A DNA stretch of 64,000 bases from Galbitalea sp036271875. GTDB taxonomy: Bacteria; Actinomycetota; Actinomycetes; Actinomycetales; Microbacteriaceae. Location of the stretch: positions 1 to 64,000 of the forward strand of contig DATAZU010000011.1 of NCBI GenBank assembly GCA_036271875.1, read 5' to 3'. Made by a program: the position numbers and the translations under genes. The notes under the pieces are model-generated. The model ran no database searches. It saw only the letters and a list, made by a program, of their open reading frames with translations, and was not told the origin of the DNA. Positions 42,438 through 51,297 of this stretch are shown one piece after another. The first letter of the stretch is position 1, and each line of letters opens with the position of its first letter.

Positions 42438-43061
42438 TTGACCAGTCTGACAGAGGCCCCGCTTGCGCCGCTGCACCGTCTCGACGATGCCAGCAAAGCC
42501 GCGCTCTTCACGGATGCGCAGACCGCGTACTCGTTTGCGCCGAACCCGGTGTCCGAGGAGGAGTTGACCGCGATCTGGGACCTCGCCAAATGGCCGCCGA
42601 CATCGGCCAACTTCCAGCCCATGCGGGTGATCTTCGTCCAGTCGCCCGCCGCCCGCGCTCGCCTGGTCGCGTACATGAACGACAACAACAAAGAGCGGGT
42701 TCAGGATGCGCCCGCCGTCGCTGTACTCGCCTACGACCGCAGGTTCCACACCCACATTCCCACGGTGGCGCCGCAACTCTCCTCGCGCGTCGAGACGTTC
42801 GAGGCGAATGAGGACGTCCGCCTCGATGCCGCACGCAGCAACGGTTGGATCCAAGCGGGATACTTCCTGCTTGCCATTCGCGCGCAGGGCCTCGGCGCCG
42901 GTCCAATGGCCGGATTCGACGGGGCAGCTATCGATGCCGACTTCTTCGAGGATGGGAACTGGGGAGCGTTCCTGGTCGTCAACATCGGGCACCCGACCAA
43001 GGCGTCGTTCCGCGCGCGCCAGCCGCGCCTCGAGCTTGAGCACACCGTTCGCTTCGCCTAG
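42438..43061 (+). CDS. Nitroreductase-family protein (RutE/malonic semialdehyde reductase-like)
   Basis: The 207-residue FMN-dependent oxidoreductase fits the RutE/HadB-type nitroreductase group: FTDAQTAYSFAPNPVSEEELTAIWDLAKWPPTSANFQPMR at the N-terminus gives the flavin-phosphate region with S-x-N-x-Q-P. GWIQAGYFLLAIRAQGLGAGPMAGFD is the second family block. It likely reduces an enal, nitro or semialdehyde substrate with NAD(P)H. The start is TTG 42438, the first in-frame start after a GGAT/GGAAG site. The divergent HxlR gene suggests induction by reactive electrophiles. Confidence 0.85.
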   Translation: MTSLTEAPLAPLHRLDDASKAALFTDAQTAYSFAPNPVSEEELTAIWDLAKWPPTSANFQPMRVIFVQSPAARARLVAYMNDNNKERVQDAPAVAVLAYDRRFHTHIPTVAPQLSSRVETFEANEDVRLDAARSNGWIQAGYFLLAIRAQGLGAGPMAGFDGAAIDADFFEDGNWGAFLVVNIGHPTKASFRARQPRLELEHTVRFA

Positions 43062-43121
43062 GCGCGGATACCGCCGCCGGGCCAGTACTGAGACGCCCGA
43101 ATAGGACCGGCCGCGCAAAAA

Positions 43122-43161
43122 CGAGCGGGGTCGCGGTGCATTGAGCACGGCGCCCCGCTCG
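43122..43161. terminator. Bidirectional hairpin terminator
   Basis: cgagcgggg (43122-43130) pairs with ccccgctcg (43153-43161), and the interior (cg..gtgc / gcac..cg) extends the stem around a five-base loop. It lies between the convergent nitroreductase and Lys-rich peptide genes. Confidence 0.65.
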
Positions 43162-43182
43162 CGAAGTTACGGCAAGCGCCGC

Positions 43183-43293
43183 CTATCCGTTGCTCTTCGA
43201 AGCGGCTTTGGTTTTCTTCTCGGCTCGCTTCTCTTTCAGAGACTTAGACGCAGCGGTCTTGGCGCTGTTCTTCTTCGGTGATTTATCTGCCAT
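43183..43293 (-). CDS. Conserved Lys-rich small protein, 36 aa
   Basis: The ORF MADKSPKKNSAKTAASKSLKEK... runs from ATG 43293 to 43183. It has a very strong ribosome binding site (AGGGAGG, eight bases upstream), which is the best evidence that it is expressed. It is nearly all Lys, Ala and Ser, and so strongly basic and disordered. Similar MA(D/E)KSP...KSLKEKRA peptides occur in many actinobacteria, from memory, with no known role; nucleic-acid binding is a guess. Confidence 0.75.
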   Translation of the reverse strand: MADKSPKKNSAKTAASKSLKEKRAEKKTKAASKSNG

Positions 43294-43424
43294 AGGGCGA
43301 CCTCCCTCTCCAAGCACGGACGGCTTCGGTGCGTAGAGACTACAGCGCCCAAATCTGCACTGCCACGTTTTCGTCTTCGGCGCAACGGTTTGAACGGCTC
43401 TCGGCTGACGCGAAGAGTGGAAGC

Positions 43425-44876
43425 ATGGCATCGACGAAGACAGCATCCAACGCACGAGTGATCGGCCTCGCGGTCGCCGGAGCGGTTGGAGGGTTTCTGT
43501 TCGGATTCGACTCATCCGTTGTCAACGGCGCGGTCAATTCCATCCAATCGCAGTTCGGCCTCGCCCCGACGGTAACCGGACTGGCCGTTGCCAGCGCGCT
43601 GATCGGATGCGCGATCGGCGCCATCCTTGGTGGTCGCATCGGCGACCGCTTCGGCCGCATCCCGACCATGGTGGTCGCGGCCATCCTGTTCTTTATCAGC
43701 GGTATCGGTGCTGGCCTCGCCCCCGACGTGTGGCTGTTCATCGTGTTCCGTCTGATCGGCGGTGTCGGCATCGGCGTGGCGTCTGTTGTCGCCCCCGCGT
43801 ATATCGCCGAGATCTCGCCCAAGACGCTGCGCGGCCGCCTCGCATCGCTTCAGCAGCTCGCGATCACCCTCGGTATCTTCGCCGCGCTGCTGTCCGACAC
43901 GATCTTCGCGAACTCGGCGGGTGACGCGAGTGCGAAGTTCTGGTTCGGCCTTGAGGCCTGGCGCTGGATGTTCATCGCCGGCATCGTGCCGGCCGCCGTG
44001 TACGGCATCCTGTCGCTGACCCTGCCGGAGTCACCTCGGTTCCACGTGCTGAAGGGCGACGATGCGAAGGCAAAGGAGCAGATCCAGAGCCTGTGGCCCG
44101 GCCAGGATGTCGCGACCGCGCTCGGAGAAATGAAGGAGAGCGTCAAGGAGGACGAGAAGTCCCAGAAGGGCAGCCTCCGCGGCGACCGTTTTGGTCTGAA
44201 ACCGATTGTGTGGGTCGGGATCATCCTGTCGATCTTCCAGCAGTTCGTTGGAATCAACGTGATCTTCTACTACTCGACGACGCTCTGGCGAGCCGTCGGG
44301 TTCTCGGAGAAGGACTCCTTCACGGTGTCGGTTATTACCTCGATCACGAACGTGCTCGTGACGCTCATAGCGATCTTCCTGGTCGACAAGGTCGGCCGCA
44401 GGCCCATCCTTCTGGTGGGCTCAATCGGGATGACCGTGGCGCTCGCGGCAATGGCGCTTGCGTTCAGCCAGGCGAACGTCTCGGGGTCGCACGTCAGCCT
44501 GCCCGGTGGCTGGGGAGCCCTCGCCCTGATTGCGGCGAACGTGTTCGTGGTCGCGTTCGGTGCGTCCTGGGGGCCGATCATCTGGGTTCTGCTCGGCGAG
44601 ATCTTCCCGAACAGGATCCGCGCTCGCGCTCTCGGGATGGGAGCGGCCGCCCAGTGGATCGCCAACTTCGTGGTGACGATCAGCTTCCCGCCCCTGTCGG
44701 CGTTCTCGCTGCCGCTCACCTACGGCCTGTACGCCCTGTTTGCTGCGCTGTCGTTCTTCTTTGTGCTCGGCGTCGTACCGGAGACCAACGGCGTCTCGCT
44801 CGAGGAGACCGGCGGCCTCAAGCGTGACCAGAAGGCAGGCGCGATGGCCACCAAGGAGAAGTCGCGGGCCGCCTAG
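43425..44876 (+). CDS. MFS sugar porter
   Basis: The 483-residue, 12-helix transporter of the sugar porter family has GGFLFGFDSSVVNGAVNSIQ at helix 1, GGRIGDRFGRIPT, the motif PESPRFH after helix 6, FQQFVGINVIFYYST at helix 7 and VDKVGRRP in the second half. PETNGVSLEE closes the last helix. It imports a hexose, pentose or polyol by proton symport or facilitation. ATG 43425 is preceded by GAAGAG at about seven bases. Confidence 0.93.
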   Translation: MASTKTASNARVIGLAVAGAVGGFLFGFDSSVVNGAVNSIQSQFGLAPTVTGLAVASALIGCAIGAILGGRIGDRFGRIPTMVVAAILFFISGIGAGLAPDVWLFIVFRLIGGVGIGVASVVAPAYIAEISPKTLRGRLASLQQLAITLGIFAALLSDTIFANSAGDASAKFWFGLEAWRWMFIAGIVPAAVYGILSLTLPESPRFHVLKGDDAKAKEQIQSLWPGQDVATALGEMKESVKEDEKSQKGSLRGDRFGLKPIVWVGIILSIFQQFVGINVIFYYSTTLWRAVGFSEKDSFTVSVITSITNVLVTLIAIFLVDKVGRRPILLVGSIGMTVALAAMALAFSQANVSGSHVSLPGGWGALALIAANVFVVAFGASWGPIIWVLLGEIFPNRIRARALGMGAAAQWIANFVVTISFPPLSAFSLPLTYGLYALFAALSFFFVLGVVPETNGVSLEETGGLKRDQKAGAMATKEKSRAA

Positions 44877-44885
44877 TTGCTCCCG

Positions 44886-44983
44886 AATACTCTTTTCAGG
44901 AAGATGTGTTGCTGGTGAGGTTGGAGTTCAGCGTTGAACCGACACCCGCCTCACCCGCCACACATCTTCCTGAAAAGAGTATT
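44886..44983. repeat. 98-base near-perfect hairpin between convergent genes
   Basis: aatactcttttcaggaagat (44886-44905) plus gtgt continues a 24-base arm that is the exact reverse complement of 44960-44983. The interior also pairs: ggtgagg (about 44914-44920) with cctcacc (about 44949-44955), and gttca with tgaac around a four-base loop. The whole element can fold into one long stem. It fills the gap between the sugar porter and helicase genes and may be a bidirectional terminator or a MITE-like palindromic unit. Confidence 0.75.
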
Positions 44984-44990
44984 GGGGAGG

Positions 44991-47123
44991 CTAGGGGATG
45001 GTTCCGACCCAGAGGCCGTCCTGGGCCCGGGTCATGGCAACGTAGAGCTGGCGCTTCTGAAGTTCTGTGTGTTCGGCCGCCGCACCCTCTTCGTGAACCG
45101 CGATCACGTTCTCCCCGGGCAGCAGTGACGACGGGACCTGCGCGAGCAGCACCTGCCGAAACTCGAGACCCTTGGCTCGCTTGACGGTTCCCACTTTCAC
45201 GGCGTCAACGGGCTTGCCGTCGTAGTGCGTCAGCTCGAGCACCGGGATGTTGGCCTTCTGGAGAGCCGCAATCGCTGCGCGAACGCCGAACGTCGTCAGT
45301 GACAGGATGCCGATGTCTCCGAAGCTGAGATCCGCATCCGCGACCAGTGATCGGATCCGGCGGGGAATCTCGACGTCGTGCGCGGCGCGCGAGCTAAACC
45401 GGACGACGAGCGGAGCCGGGCCAGAGCGAGGAACTGTCACCGCATCCGATGCATTCTCCTGGGCGCCCTCGATGTCAATGAAAGTGTCATCGGAGACCAC
45501 AGATTCGGCGAGACGCAGGATCTCCTTGGTGTTGCGGTGATTCGTCGTCAGCACCGAGCCACGACCAGCGATCGAGATCCCGACCTCGCCCAGCGTGTAA
45601 CCGCCGGGGTAGATGCTCTGCTTATAGTCGCCGATCAGGGTCATGCCGTCGGGCTTGTCGCCCACCAGCCTGTGCAGCATCCGCAACATGGATGCCGACA
45701 GGTCCTGCGCCTCGTCGATCACGACGGCGCCGTAGCGGGCATCCGGATGCTCGGCCAGCGACTGCTCGGCCATCAGAATGACGTCGGCCTCATCGTGGGC
45801 GTCTCGCGCAAGCATCCTGGCCTGGTATGCCGTGAACAGTTCCCAGACCGCCTTGCGCTGGTCGAGGTTCAACCCGCGAAGTCTGCCGGTGCGTCCGAGC
45901 TCCGCGTATTCTTCCCACTGCGTGATGCCGCGGCCCTTGATCACGTAGTCGATTTCGTCTTGCCAGTACGTTGGCTTGGGCTCGATGCGTCCCAGCAGAC
46001 CGGGCGCCCCGATGGTGCGCCACACGATGTCGAACTCGGAGTCGGCAATAGCCGGCTGCAGGTTGGACCGGATGCCGCGGTCGGATAGCAGTCGCTTGGC
46101 GAAGGACTGCGTGCCGACGAACTCGATGCGCTCGCTGATATCAGGCGCCAGTCGCTTCATGAATGTCGCCTGCACGGCGGGGAGGGTACTGACGAAGGAT
46201 GTTACGAGCACGACGCCGGGTTGGGTGCGCGCGAGGTAGGCGGCGCGATGCAGGCCGACGATCGTCTTGCCGGTGCCTGCCGCGCCGCGGATGCGCGACG
46301 GTCCGTTGTAGTTGCGGCGGACGAGGCGCGCCTGGTCCGGATCGAGGAACGCCATCCATTCTTCCAGCGGCGGCGCCTTCACCACCTCGGAGACCTGGCG
46401 CATGAGCGAGGCGCTGCTCACGAGCGGGAGCGTGTATTCGACAACATCGCCCGTGGCGTCGTCGATTGCCGCCGGGGTCTCGCGATCCCGGTCGTCTTCG
46501 GTAGCTGTGGGAACGGAGACGATGCCACGCTGACGTGGTGCCGAGACGACCGGGAAGTAGTCGAGACTCGCGGCAAGCACCCTGTTGAACTGCTCCGGGG
46601 TGAATCGCAGCCCTCGCTCAAGGATGTAGCTGGCAGCCTGCGTCTCCGCGACCATTTCGACCGTGCCGATCCTGGCACGGATGTTAGAGCGTCCGGCGAG
46701 GACGACGAGGGCGTGCACTTCGCCGGGCGCTAGTCCGATGTCGGCCATGGCGGCCTCGGTGGCATACGCGAGATCCGCGAGGCCGGCGAGGTCGTCCGTC
46801 ACGTCCGTGTCCTGGCGGTAGATGCGACCCGCCTCGATTGTCACGTCGCTCCACGACTTCGTGTCGACAACGTAGAGTCCGCTCGGTCCGACCACGATGA
46901 GGTCGACCTGCGAGTTGCGCAGGCCGGGCCAGCCGCGGTTGGGCAGCAGGTGGTAGCCGATCTCCGTCAGGGGATTCAGGGCGGCCAGCACCTCGCGTTC
47001 GACGTGCGGCTGGATGTTGTAGCGCGCGGCGGCCTTGCGGGCGAGCGCAGCGGCGCGTTCTCGCTTCTCGACCAGCAGGACTTGTCGACGCGAATCGACA
47101 CCCGCGGATGATGCCGCAGTCAT
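44991..47123 (-). CDS. NERD-domain UvrD-like helicase
   Basis: The 710-residue protein has a NERD (nuclease-related) domain at about residues 40-140, with VDLIVVGPSGLYVVDTKSW giving the D...x(D/E)xK core D74 and D87-T-K89. An SF1 helicase follows: Walker A GAAGTGKT (280-287), Walker B DEAQD (470-474), and the later GDYKQSIY, TTNHRNT and VKVGTVKRAKGLEF motifs. NERD-helicase fusions are thought to act in DNA processing and are often linked to phage defence, although many are chromosomal. ATG 47123 has GAGG six bases upstream. Confidence 0.88.
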   Translation of the reverse strand: MTAASSAGVDSRRQVLLVEKRERAAALARKAAARYNIQPHVEREVLAALNPLTEIGYHLLPNRGWPGLRNSQVDLIVVGPSGLYVVDTKSWSDVTIEAGRIYRQDTDVTDDLAGLADLAYATEAAMADIGLAPGEVHALVVLAGRSNIRARIGTVEMVAETQAASYILERGLRFTPEQFNRVLAASLDYFPVVSAPRQRGIVSVPTATEDDRDRETPAAIDDATGDVVEYTLPLVSSASLMRQVSEVVKAPPLEEWMAFLDPDQARLVRRNYNGPSRIRGAAGTGKTIVGLHRAAYLARTQPGVVLVTSFVSTLPAVQATFMKRLAPDISERIEFVGTQSFAKRLLSDRGIRSNLQPAIADSEFDIVWRTIGAPGLLGRIEPKPTYWQDEIDYVIKGRGITQWEEYAELGRTGRLRGLNLDQRKAVWELFTAYQARMLARDAHDEADVILMAEQSLAEHPDARYGAVVIDEAQDLSASMLRMLHRLVGDKPDGMTLIGDYKQSIYPGGYTLGEVGISIAGRGSVLTTNHRNTKEILRLAESVVSDDTFIDIEGAQENASDAVTVPRSGPAPLVVRFSSRAAHDVEIPRRIRSLVADADLSFGDIGILSLTTFGVRAAIAALQKANIPVLELTHYDGKPVDAVKVGTVKRAKGLEFRQVLLAQVPSSLLPGENVIAVHEEGAAAEHTELQKRQLYVAMTRAQDGLWVGTIP

Positions 47124-47267
47124 GAAATCCTCAGTTCCTGCCCGAACGAAAGTTGCTAGGTGGTTAGTGGGTGAGCCGACCATCAGGTCCAGCCCCTTGT
47201 TACGGATATCTCAGCTTCGCATGTCCCCCTGATAGAGGACCATTCCACGTTCGGGGGACGGCGAGGT

Positions 47268-47918
47268 CTAGGACTTCGCGAGGCGCGCTGCCTCGCGCTT
47301 GCGGATGCGTGGCTTCATGATCGCGTCGGCAGGCCAGGTCAGAGCGAGAGCGAACATCGAGTAGTAGTGGATCGGCGGGATAAGCACGGCAAGCAGGAAC
47401 GCGAGTATGAAGGCGCCGCTGGTAATCCCGACGCCCCAGAGCTGAACGGCCGAGATTGGGTGGCCGCGCTTCTGCAATTCGGGATGCCGGTACAGGTAGT
47501 AGCAGAGTCCGGTAAGCGCCAGGGTGCTCGCGAAACCGCAGGCGATGTAAATCGTGACCGTCAGCAGCGACGCGTCGTAAACAGCCGTGATTTCGGTGGG
47601 AAGCGGGATCACGACGATCGTGAACGCCCACGCGATGTCAATCCAGATGAGCGCGCCGGTCGACTTCGCGGTGCTGAGCAGGATCTCGTGGTTGCCAATC
47701 CAGAGTCGGGCAATGATCAGGAAACTCAGCGCGAAACCGAACATCTGACTGAGGTTGTCGTAAATGAGCGTCGGCAGCGGGATGTTGGCGGTGTTGTCGT
47801 TGGTCACGATCTCGACGAGCGGCAGGATCAGCAGCGTGATCGCGATCGCGACCACAGCATCCGTGAAGAAAATGACCCGCTCGATGCCGCGCGGGTTCTC
47901 ATCGAGCTCGGCTTCCAT
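47268..47918 (-). CDS. TMEM175/DUF1211-family potassium channel-like protein
   Basis: The 216-residue, six-helix membrane protein has the signature ERVIFFTDAVVAIAITLLIL in the first helix; bacterial TMEM175 proteins have R-x3-F-S-D-G/A-V-x-A-I-A-I. Thr replaces Ser here. RLWIGNHEIL follows helix 3 and WADAIMK-like segments lie near the end. Homologues are K+ channels. The ATG at 47918 puts the first helix right after MEAELDENPRGIER. The much longer open frame upstream is antisense to the permease gene and is not used. Confidence 0.85.
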   Translation of the reverse strand: MEAELDENPRGIERVIFFTDAVVAIAITLLILPLVEIVTNDNTANIPLPTLIYDNLSQMFGFALSFLIIARLWIGNHEILLSTAKSTGALIWIDIAWAFTIVVIPLPTEITAVYDASLLTVTIYIACGFASTLALTGLCYYLYRHPELQKRGHPISAVQLWGVGITSGAFILAFLLAVLIPPIHYYSMFALALTWPADAIMKPRIRKREAARLAKS

Positions 47919-48158
47919 GTCGATAAGGCTATGGCAGTACGCGGAAGCGGTCCCGGGCGTCCAGGAATTCCGGATGCGCAGCCGAAAACGCCAATATCGA
48001 CGGAATGCGCGGACTTTAGCGCATTTTGCAATGGAATCAACTGTTGGCAGGGGGTCGCTGCCGCGATATCGTGTTGTCACGGGTGGTTCGATGGAGAACC
48101 GCCAGGCCGTATCCGGATCTGATCGCGCATCGCGATGTCCCCCGAAGGAGCGTTCCCC

Positions 48159-49916
48159 ATGTCGTCTGCAGTCCAACAAACGAAAGGGGTGACCGAAAGC
48201 AAGGGGCTCAAGTCGGGCGCGCTCGGGCTTGTCTCGAGCGTTGTCGTCGGTGTCGCATCCACGGCGCCGGCCTACAGCCTTGCCGCAGCCCTCGGCTTCA
48301 TCGTCATCAGCGGTGTCGGCAGCAACATCGTCGGCGTTCACGCGCCCGGTGTCATCCTGCTGGCCTTCGTGCCCATGTACCTCATCGCCGTCGCGTACCA
48401 GGAACTCAACAAGGCGGAACCGGACTGCGGTACGACCTTCACGTGGGCGGCGAGAACATTTGGACCCGTCGCGGGGTGGCTCGGTGGCTGGGGAATCATC
48501 GTCGCCGATGTCATCGTCATGGCGAACCTCGCGCAGATCGCCGGGCAGACGACATTCGGCCTGATCGGAAATATCGGCTCGTTGATCGGCGACAACGCGG
48601 CTGCCAGTTACTGGGGCGGAATTGCGACGAACTACTGGTGGGAGCTCGCGGCCGGCCTCGTCTGGATCGCCCTGATGACCTGGATCTGCTACCGCGGCAT
48701 CGAGATCTCGGCTCGCCTCCAGCAGATCCTGCTTTCCATCGAGGTGGTTGTGCTGATCATCTTCGCCGTTTTCGCGCTGGTGAAGGTTGGCACGGGCAAC
48801 GGTGTCGCGGGTATTTCTCTCCCCGTAAACATCGACTGGTTCAACCCGTTCACCCTGAACTTCGGAGCGGTGCTCGCCCCCGGACTTCTCGCTGCCATCT
48901 TCATCTACTGGGGCTGGGACACGGCGGTGTCCATCAACGAGGAGACGGCGGACCCGTCGAAGACCCCCGGCCGCGCGGCCATCATCTCGACGGTACTGCT
49001 GCTCGTGACCTACGCGATTGTCTCGACCGCTGCGGTGTCGTTCGCGGGAATCGGCGACAAGGGCATTGGACTTTCGAATGGCAACAACTCGGACAACGTG
49101 TTCCTTTCGCTCGGCCCGAAGCTCTTCGGCGACAGCCCCATTGGCCATATCCTGCTGATTCTGCTCACCATTTCCATCCTTACGTCGGCGTCGGCATCCA
49201 CTCAGACGACGATCCTTCCGACGGCTCGAACATCGCTCTCGATGGCCGTGTATAAGGCCATCCCGGAGAAGTTTGCGCGCATTCACCCCAGATTCTTGAC
49301 GCCGACCTGGTCGACGGTTGCGATGGGAATCGTTTCGATCGCGTTCTACGCGCTGGTCACGATCGTGAACAACGATCTGCTGACGCCGCTGGTCGACTCA
49401 ATCGGGTTGATGATCGCCTTCTACTACGGGCTTACCGGATTCGCGTGCGTCTGGTTCTACCGAAAGAGTTTCTACAAGACGTTTAGAGACACCATCATGA
49501 GATTCGTGTTCCCGCTGTTGGGCGCGCTGATGCTGGCGGCGGCATTCGGCTTCGGGCTCTACTCGTATGCGGCTGCGGATTGGGAAGTCGATTCGCACGG
49601 CAACAATCTCGCAGTGAACTTCTTCGGTTGGGTGGTCGGCGACGACGCGGTTATCGGCGTCGGCGGCATCCTGGTCGGGCTCGTGCTGATGTTCATCTGG
49701 CGGGCGCGTCGCCCCGACTTCTTCCGTGGTGAGACGCTCGCGAAGATGTCCGACGACTACGTACTCGCGCCCGGAGACGGCCGCATCGCGACCTTCGGCC
49801 TGCCCGACTCCGGTCGGATGCCCGAGGTCATTGCACCCGACCTGTCGAACCTGCCCAAGGGGCAGACGGCGGTTGACGCGGTCACCGGCGAAGAGATCGA
49901 GAAACCGAAGCAGTAG
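48159..49916 (+). CDS. APC-family amino acid permease
   Basis: The 585-residue, roughly 12-13-helix transporter of the APC superfamily has VVGVASTAPAYSLAAALGFIV at helix 1, LNKAEPDCGTTFTWAARTFGP after helix 2 and WDTAVSINEETADPSKTPGRAAIIST after helix 6. It probably imports an amino acid or amine; the C-terminal 70 residues form a cytoplasmic tail. AAGGAG about nine bases before ATG 48159 makes that start better than the ATG at 48135. A REP-type repeat follows. Confidence 0.88.
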   Translation: MSSAVQQTKGVTESKGLKSGALGLVSSVVVGVASTAPAYSLAAALGFIVISGVGSNIVGVHAPGVILLAFVPMYLIAVAYQELNKAEPDCGTTFTWAARTFGPVAGWLGGWGIIVADVIVMANLAQIAGQTTFGLIGNIGSLIGDNAAASYWGGIATNYWWELAAGLVWIALMTWICYRGIEISARLQQILLSIEVVVLIIFAVFALVKVGTGNGVAGISLPVNIDWFNPFTLNFGAVLAPGLLAAIFIYWGWDTAVSINEETADPSKTPGRAAIISTVLLLVTYAIVSTAAVSFAGIGDKGIGLSNGNNSDNVFLSLGPKLFGDSPIGHILLILLTISILTSASASTQTTILPTARTSLSMAVYKAIPEKFARIHPRFLTPTWSTVAMGIVSIAFYALVTIVNNDLLTPLVDSIGLMIAFYYGLTGFACVWFYRKSFYKTFRDTIMRFVFPLLGALMLAAAFGFGLYSYAAADWEVDSHGNNLAVNFFGWVVGDDAVIGVGGILVGLVLMFIWRARRPDFFRGETLAKMSDDYVLAPGDGRIATFGLPDSGRMPEVIAPDLSNLPKGQTAVDAVTGEEIEKPKQ

Positions 49917-49926
49917 TCGGCGGCAA

Positions 49927-50026
49927 GGTTTCGATACGTTTCGCTACTCGATCACCGACCGAACCGGTGGTCGAGTGGCGAACCGCCGAACCCGTGGTCG
50001 AGTGGCGCGAAGCGCGTGTCGAGACC
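49927..50026. repeat. REP-like palindromic repeat cluster
   Basis: The region begins ggtttcgatacg and ends tcgagacc, which are almost complementary. Inside are cgctactcga, ggtggtcgagtggcga and gtggtcgagtggcgcga, so the unit is repeated at least twice in inverted order. It lies between the permease and AHSA1 genes and can form several hairpins, which may help transcription termination. Confidence 0.75.
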
Positions 50027-50036
50027 TGGCTGGGGG

Positions 50037-50504
50037 TCAGTTCGCGACGAGCGAGTTTCCCAGTGCATCGAGGTTCCATCCGCTGCCCTCTTCGCGCAGC
50101 GACGGCTTCTCGTGTCCGTCGAAGTACGCGCCGGTCTCGGTAAACGTGAGCTTCGTGCCATCCTTCACCGTGGTCAACTCGACGACCGTGAGCGATGACG
50201 AGAGCTTCACGCCTCCGACGTACATGTTGTAGCTCCAGGTGATGCGCTCGTTCTCGACGATGTCGAGGTAGATCGCGTCGAACGTGTGGATCTCGCCCAT
50301 GTATTCGCCGCTCTCGATCTCGCGGCCACCCTCACGGAAGTCGAAGTCCCACCGCGTAGCACCGCGATTGTCCGGGTCGCCGAACCACTTTGCTTTCTGT
50401 TCCTTGTCGGCCCACGCTGCGAACACGCGATCGCGGGGTACGGGATAGACGCGTTCGAGTGCGAACGTCCCGTGCTCGACGCTCCGGTTGGTTATTTCGG
50501 TCAC
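50037..50504 (-). CDS. AHSA1/SRPBCC-domain protein, second copy
   Basis: The 155-residue SRPBCC protein has FALERVYPVPRDRVFAAWADKEQKAKWFGDP at the start and EYMGEIHTFDAIYLDIVENERITWSYNM in the middle. It has the same fold as the 40471 protein, but the two differ clearly in sequence. The GTG at 50504 overlaps the TGA of the ArsR gene (GTGA), so the pair is translated together from one promoter. Ligand unknown. Confidence 0.9.
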   Translation of the reverse strand: MTEITNRSVEHGTFALERVYPVPRDRVFAAWADKEQKAKWFGDPDNRGATRWDFDFREGGREIESGEYMGEIHTFDAIYLDIVENERITWSYNMYVGGVKLSSSLTVVELTTVKDGTKLTFTETGAYFDGHEKPSLREEGSGWNLDALGNSLVAN

Positions 50505-50842
50505 TGTGTATCTCCTTCTGTCGTGGCCACCATGAACATGCTCAATCGGTCGAGACGTCGGGCCCAGAGCGCCCTTCGATCCGCAATCCACTGTTGGGCC
50601 TGGTTCAGCACGTCCGGCTCGAGGGAACAACTGCGAACCCGGCCAATCTTGCGGGTACTCACGATTCCGCTCTTCTCCAGGACGTTCAGGTGCTGCTGAA
50701 CCGCTGGCAGCGATATGTTCAGCGGCTCGGCCAGCTCACTCATGGATGCGGAGCCGCGGCTCAGTCGATCGATCATGCTGCGGCGACTGGGATCCGCGAG
50801 GGCCGCGAAGAGGGCATCGAGCGGATCCGATTGCTTAAGCAT
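50501..50842 (-). CDS. ArsR-family regulator, second copy, probably leaderless
   Basis: The 113-residue repressor begins MLKQSDPLDALFAALADPSRRSMIDRLSRGSASMSELAEPLNISLPAVQQHLNVLEKSGIV, the standard ArsR helix-turn-helix. No metal-binding Cys pair is present. The ATG at 50842 lies five bases beyond a -10 element (50848-50853), so transcription should start at or near the A of the ATG and the message would have no leader. Two palindromes, GCTTAAGC (50833-50840) and ACTTAAGT (50845-50852), overlap the start and are the likely operator. Confidence 0.9.
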   Translation of the reverse strand: MLKQSDPLDALFAALADPSRRSMIDRLSRGSASMSELAEPLNISLPAVQQHLNVLEKSGIVSTRKIGRVRSCSLEPDVLNQAQQWIADRRALWARRLDRLSMFMVATTEGDTQ

Positions 50843-50847
50843 GTACT

Positions 50848-50877
50848 TAAGTATTGCTCTCCGAAAAAAAATGTCAA
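50848..50877 (-). promoter_or_regulatory. Promoter of leaderless ArsR operon with overlapping operator
   Basis: On the minus strand TTGACA (50877-50872) and TACTTA (50853-50848) are separated by 18 bases. The palindrome ACTTAAGT (50845-50852) covers the -10 element, and a second, GCTTAAGC (50833-50840), covers the start codon, so a bound ArsR dimer would block RNA polymerase. Confidence 0.7.
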
Positions 50878-50881
50878 GTGA

Positions 50882-50909
50882 TGTCGTTGTGAGGGTCATT
50901 GAGTTCGTC
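50882..50909 (+). promoter_or_regulatory. Possible ECF42-type promoter of second YCII-sigma unit
   Basis: TGTCGT (50882-50887) and CGTC (50906-50909) are separated by 18 bases. This matches the ECF42 consensus TGTCGA/CGWC in all but one base, with one base more spacing than at 27540-27566. It lies about 36 bases upstream of the YCII start and is weaker evidence than the first locus. Confidence 0.45.
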
Positions 50910-50945
50910 GTACTCACGTACCGTCTAATCAAGGAGGAACTCTCG

Positions 50946-51281
50946 ATGGAATACCTGATGTTTGTCTGCACCGACGCCGATACCGATACCGACAAAGCGG
51001 CTGAACCGGATATCGAAGAGTGGCTCGCCGAAGGCGATCGCCGAGGAATCCGGAAGCAGGGCGACCGCCTCGTGGTGCCCAAGGAGGCGCGCACGATTCG
51101 GGTGCGCAACGGCGAGACGCTCGTCACCGATGGTCCCTTCGCGGAAACCAAGGAGTGGATCGCCGGCTACGACCTGCTCGAGTGCAAGGACCTCGACGAG
51201 GCCGTCGAGTACGCGTCGCGGCATCCGATGGCGCGGGCGGGACGTATCGAGATACGCGCCATCTGGCCGTGGGAGGGCTGA
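50946..51281 (+). CDS. YCII-related (DGPF-domain) protein, second copy
   Basis: The 111-residue protein starts MEYLMFVCTDADTDTDKAAEPDIEEWL, with the YCII signature VTDGPFAETKEWIAGYDLLE near residues 60-80. AAGGAGG about eight bases before ATG 50946 gives an excellent start. It is immediately upstream of the second ECF42 gene (16 bases between stop and the putative start), the conserved arrangement of this system. It diverges from the ArsR-AHSA1 pair. Confidence 0.92.
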   Translation: MEYLMFVCTDADTDTDKAAEPDIEEWLAEGDRRGIRKQGDRLVVPKEARTIRVRNGETLVTDGPFAETKEWIAGYDLLECKDLDEAVEYASRHPMARAGRIEIRAIWPWEG

Positions 51282-51297
51282 GCTTCGAGGATGCATC

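Noticed and set aside
47919..49286. A long minus-strand extension upstream of the TMEM175-like gene
   Set aside because: It is antisense to the APC permease, is rich in Arg/Asp/Glu, and has no protein motif; the true start is at 47918.
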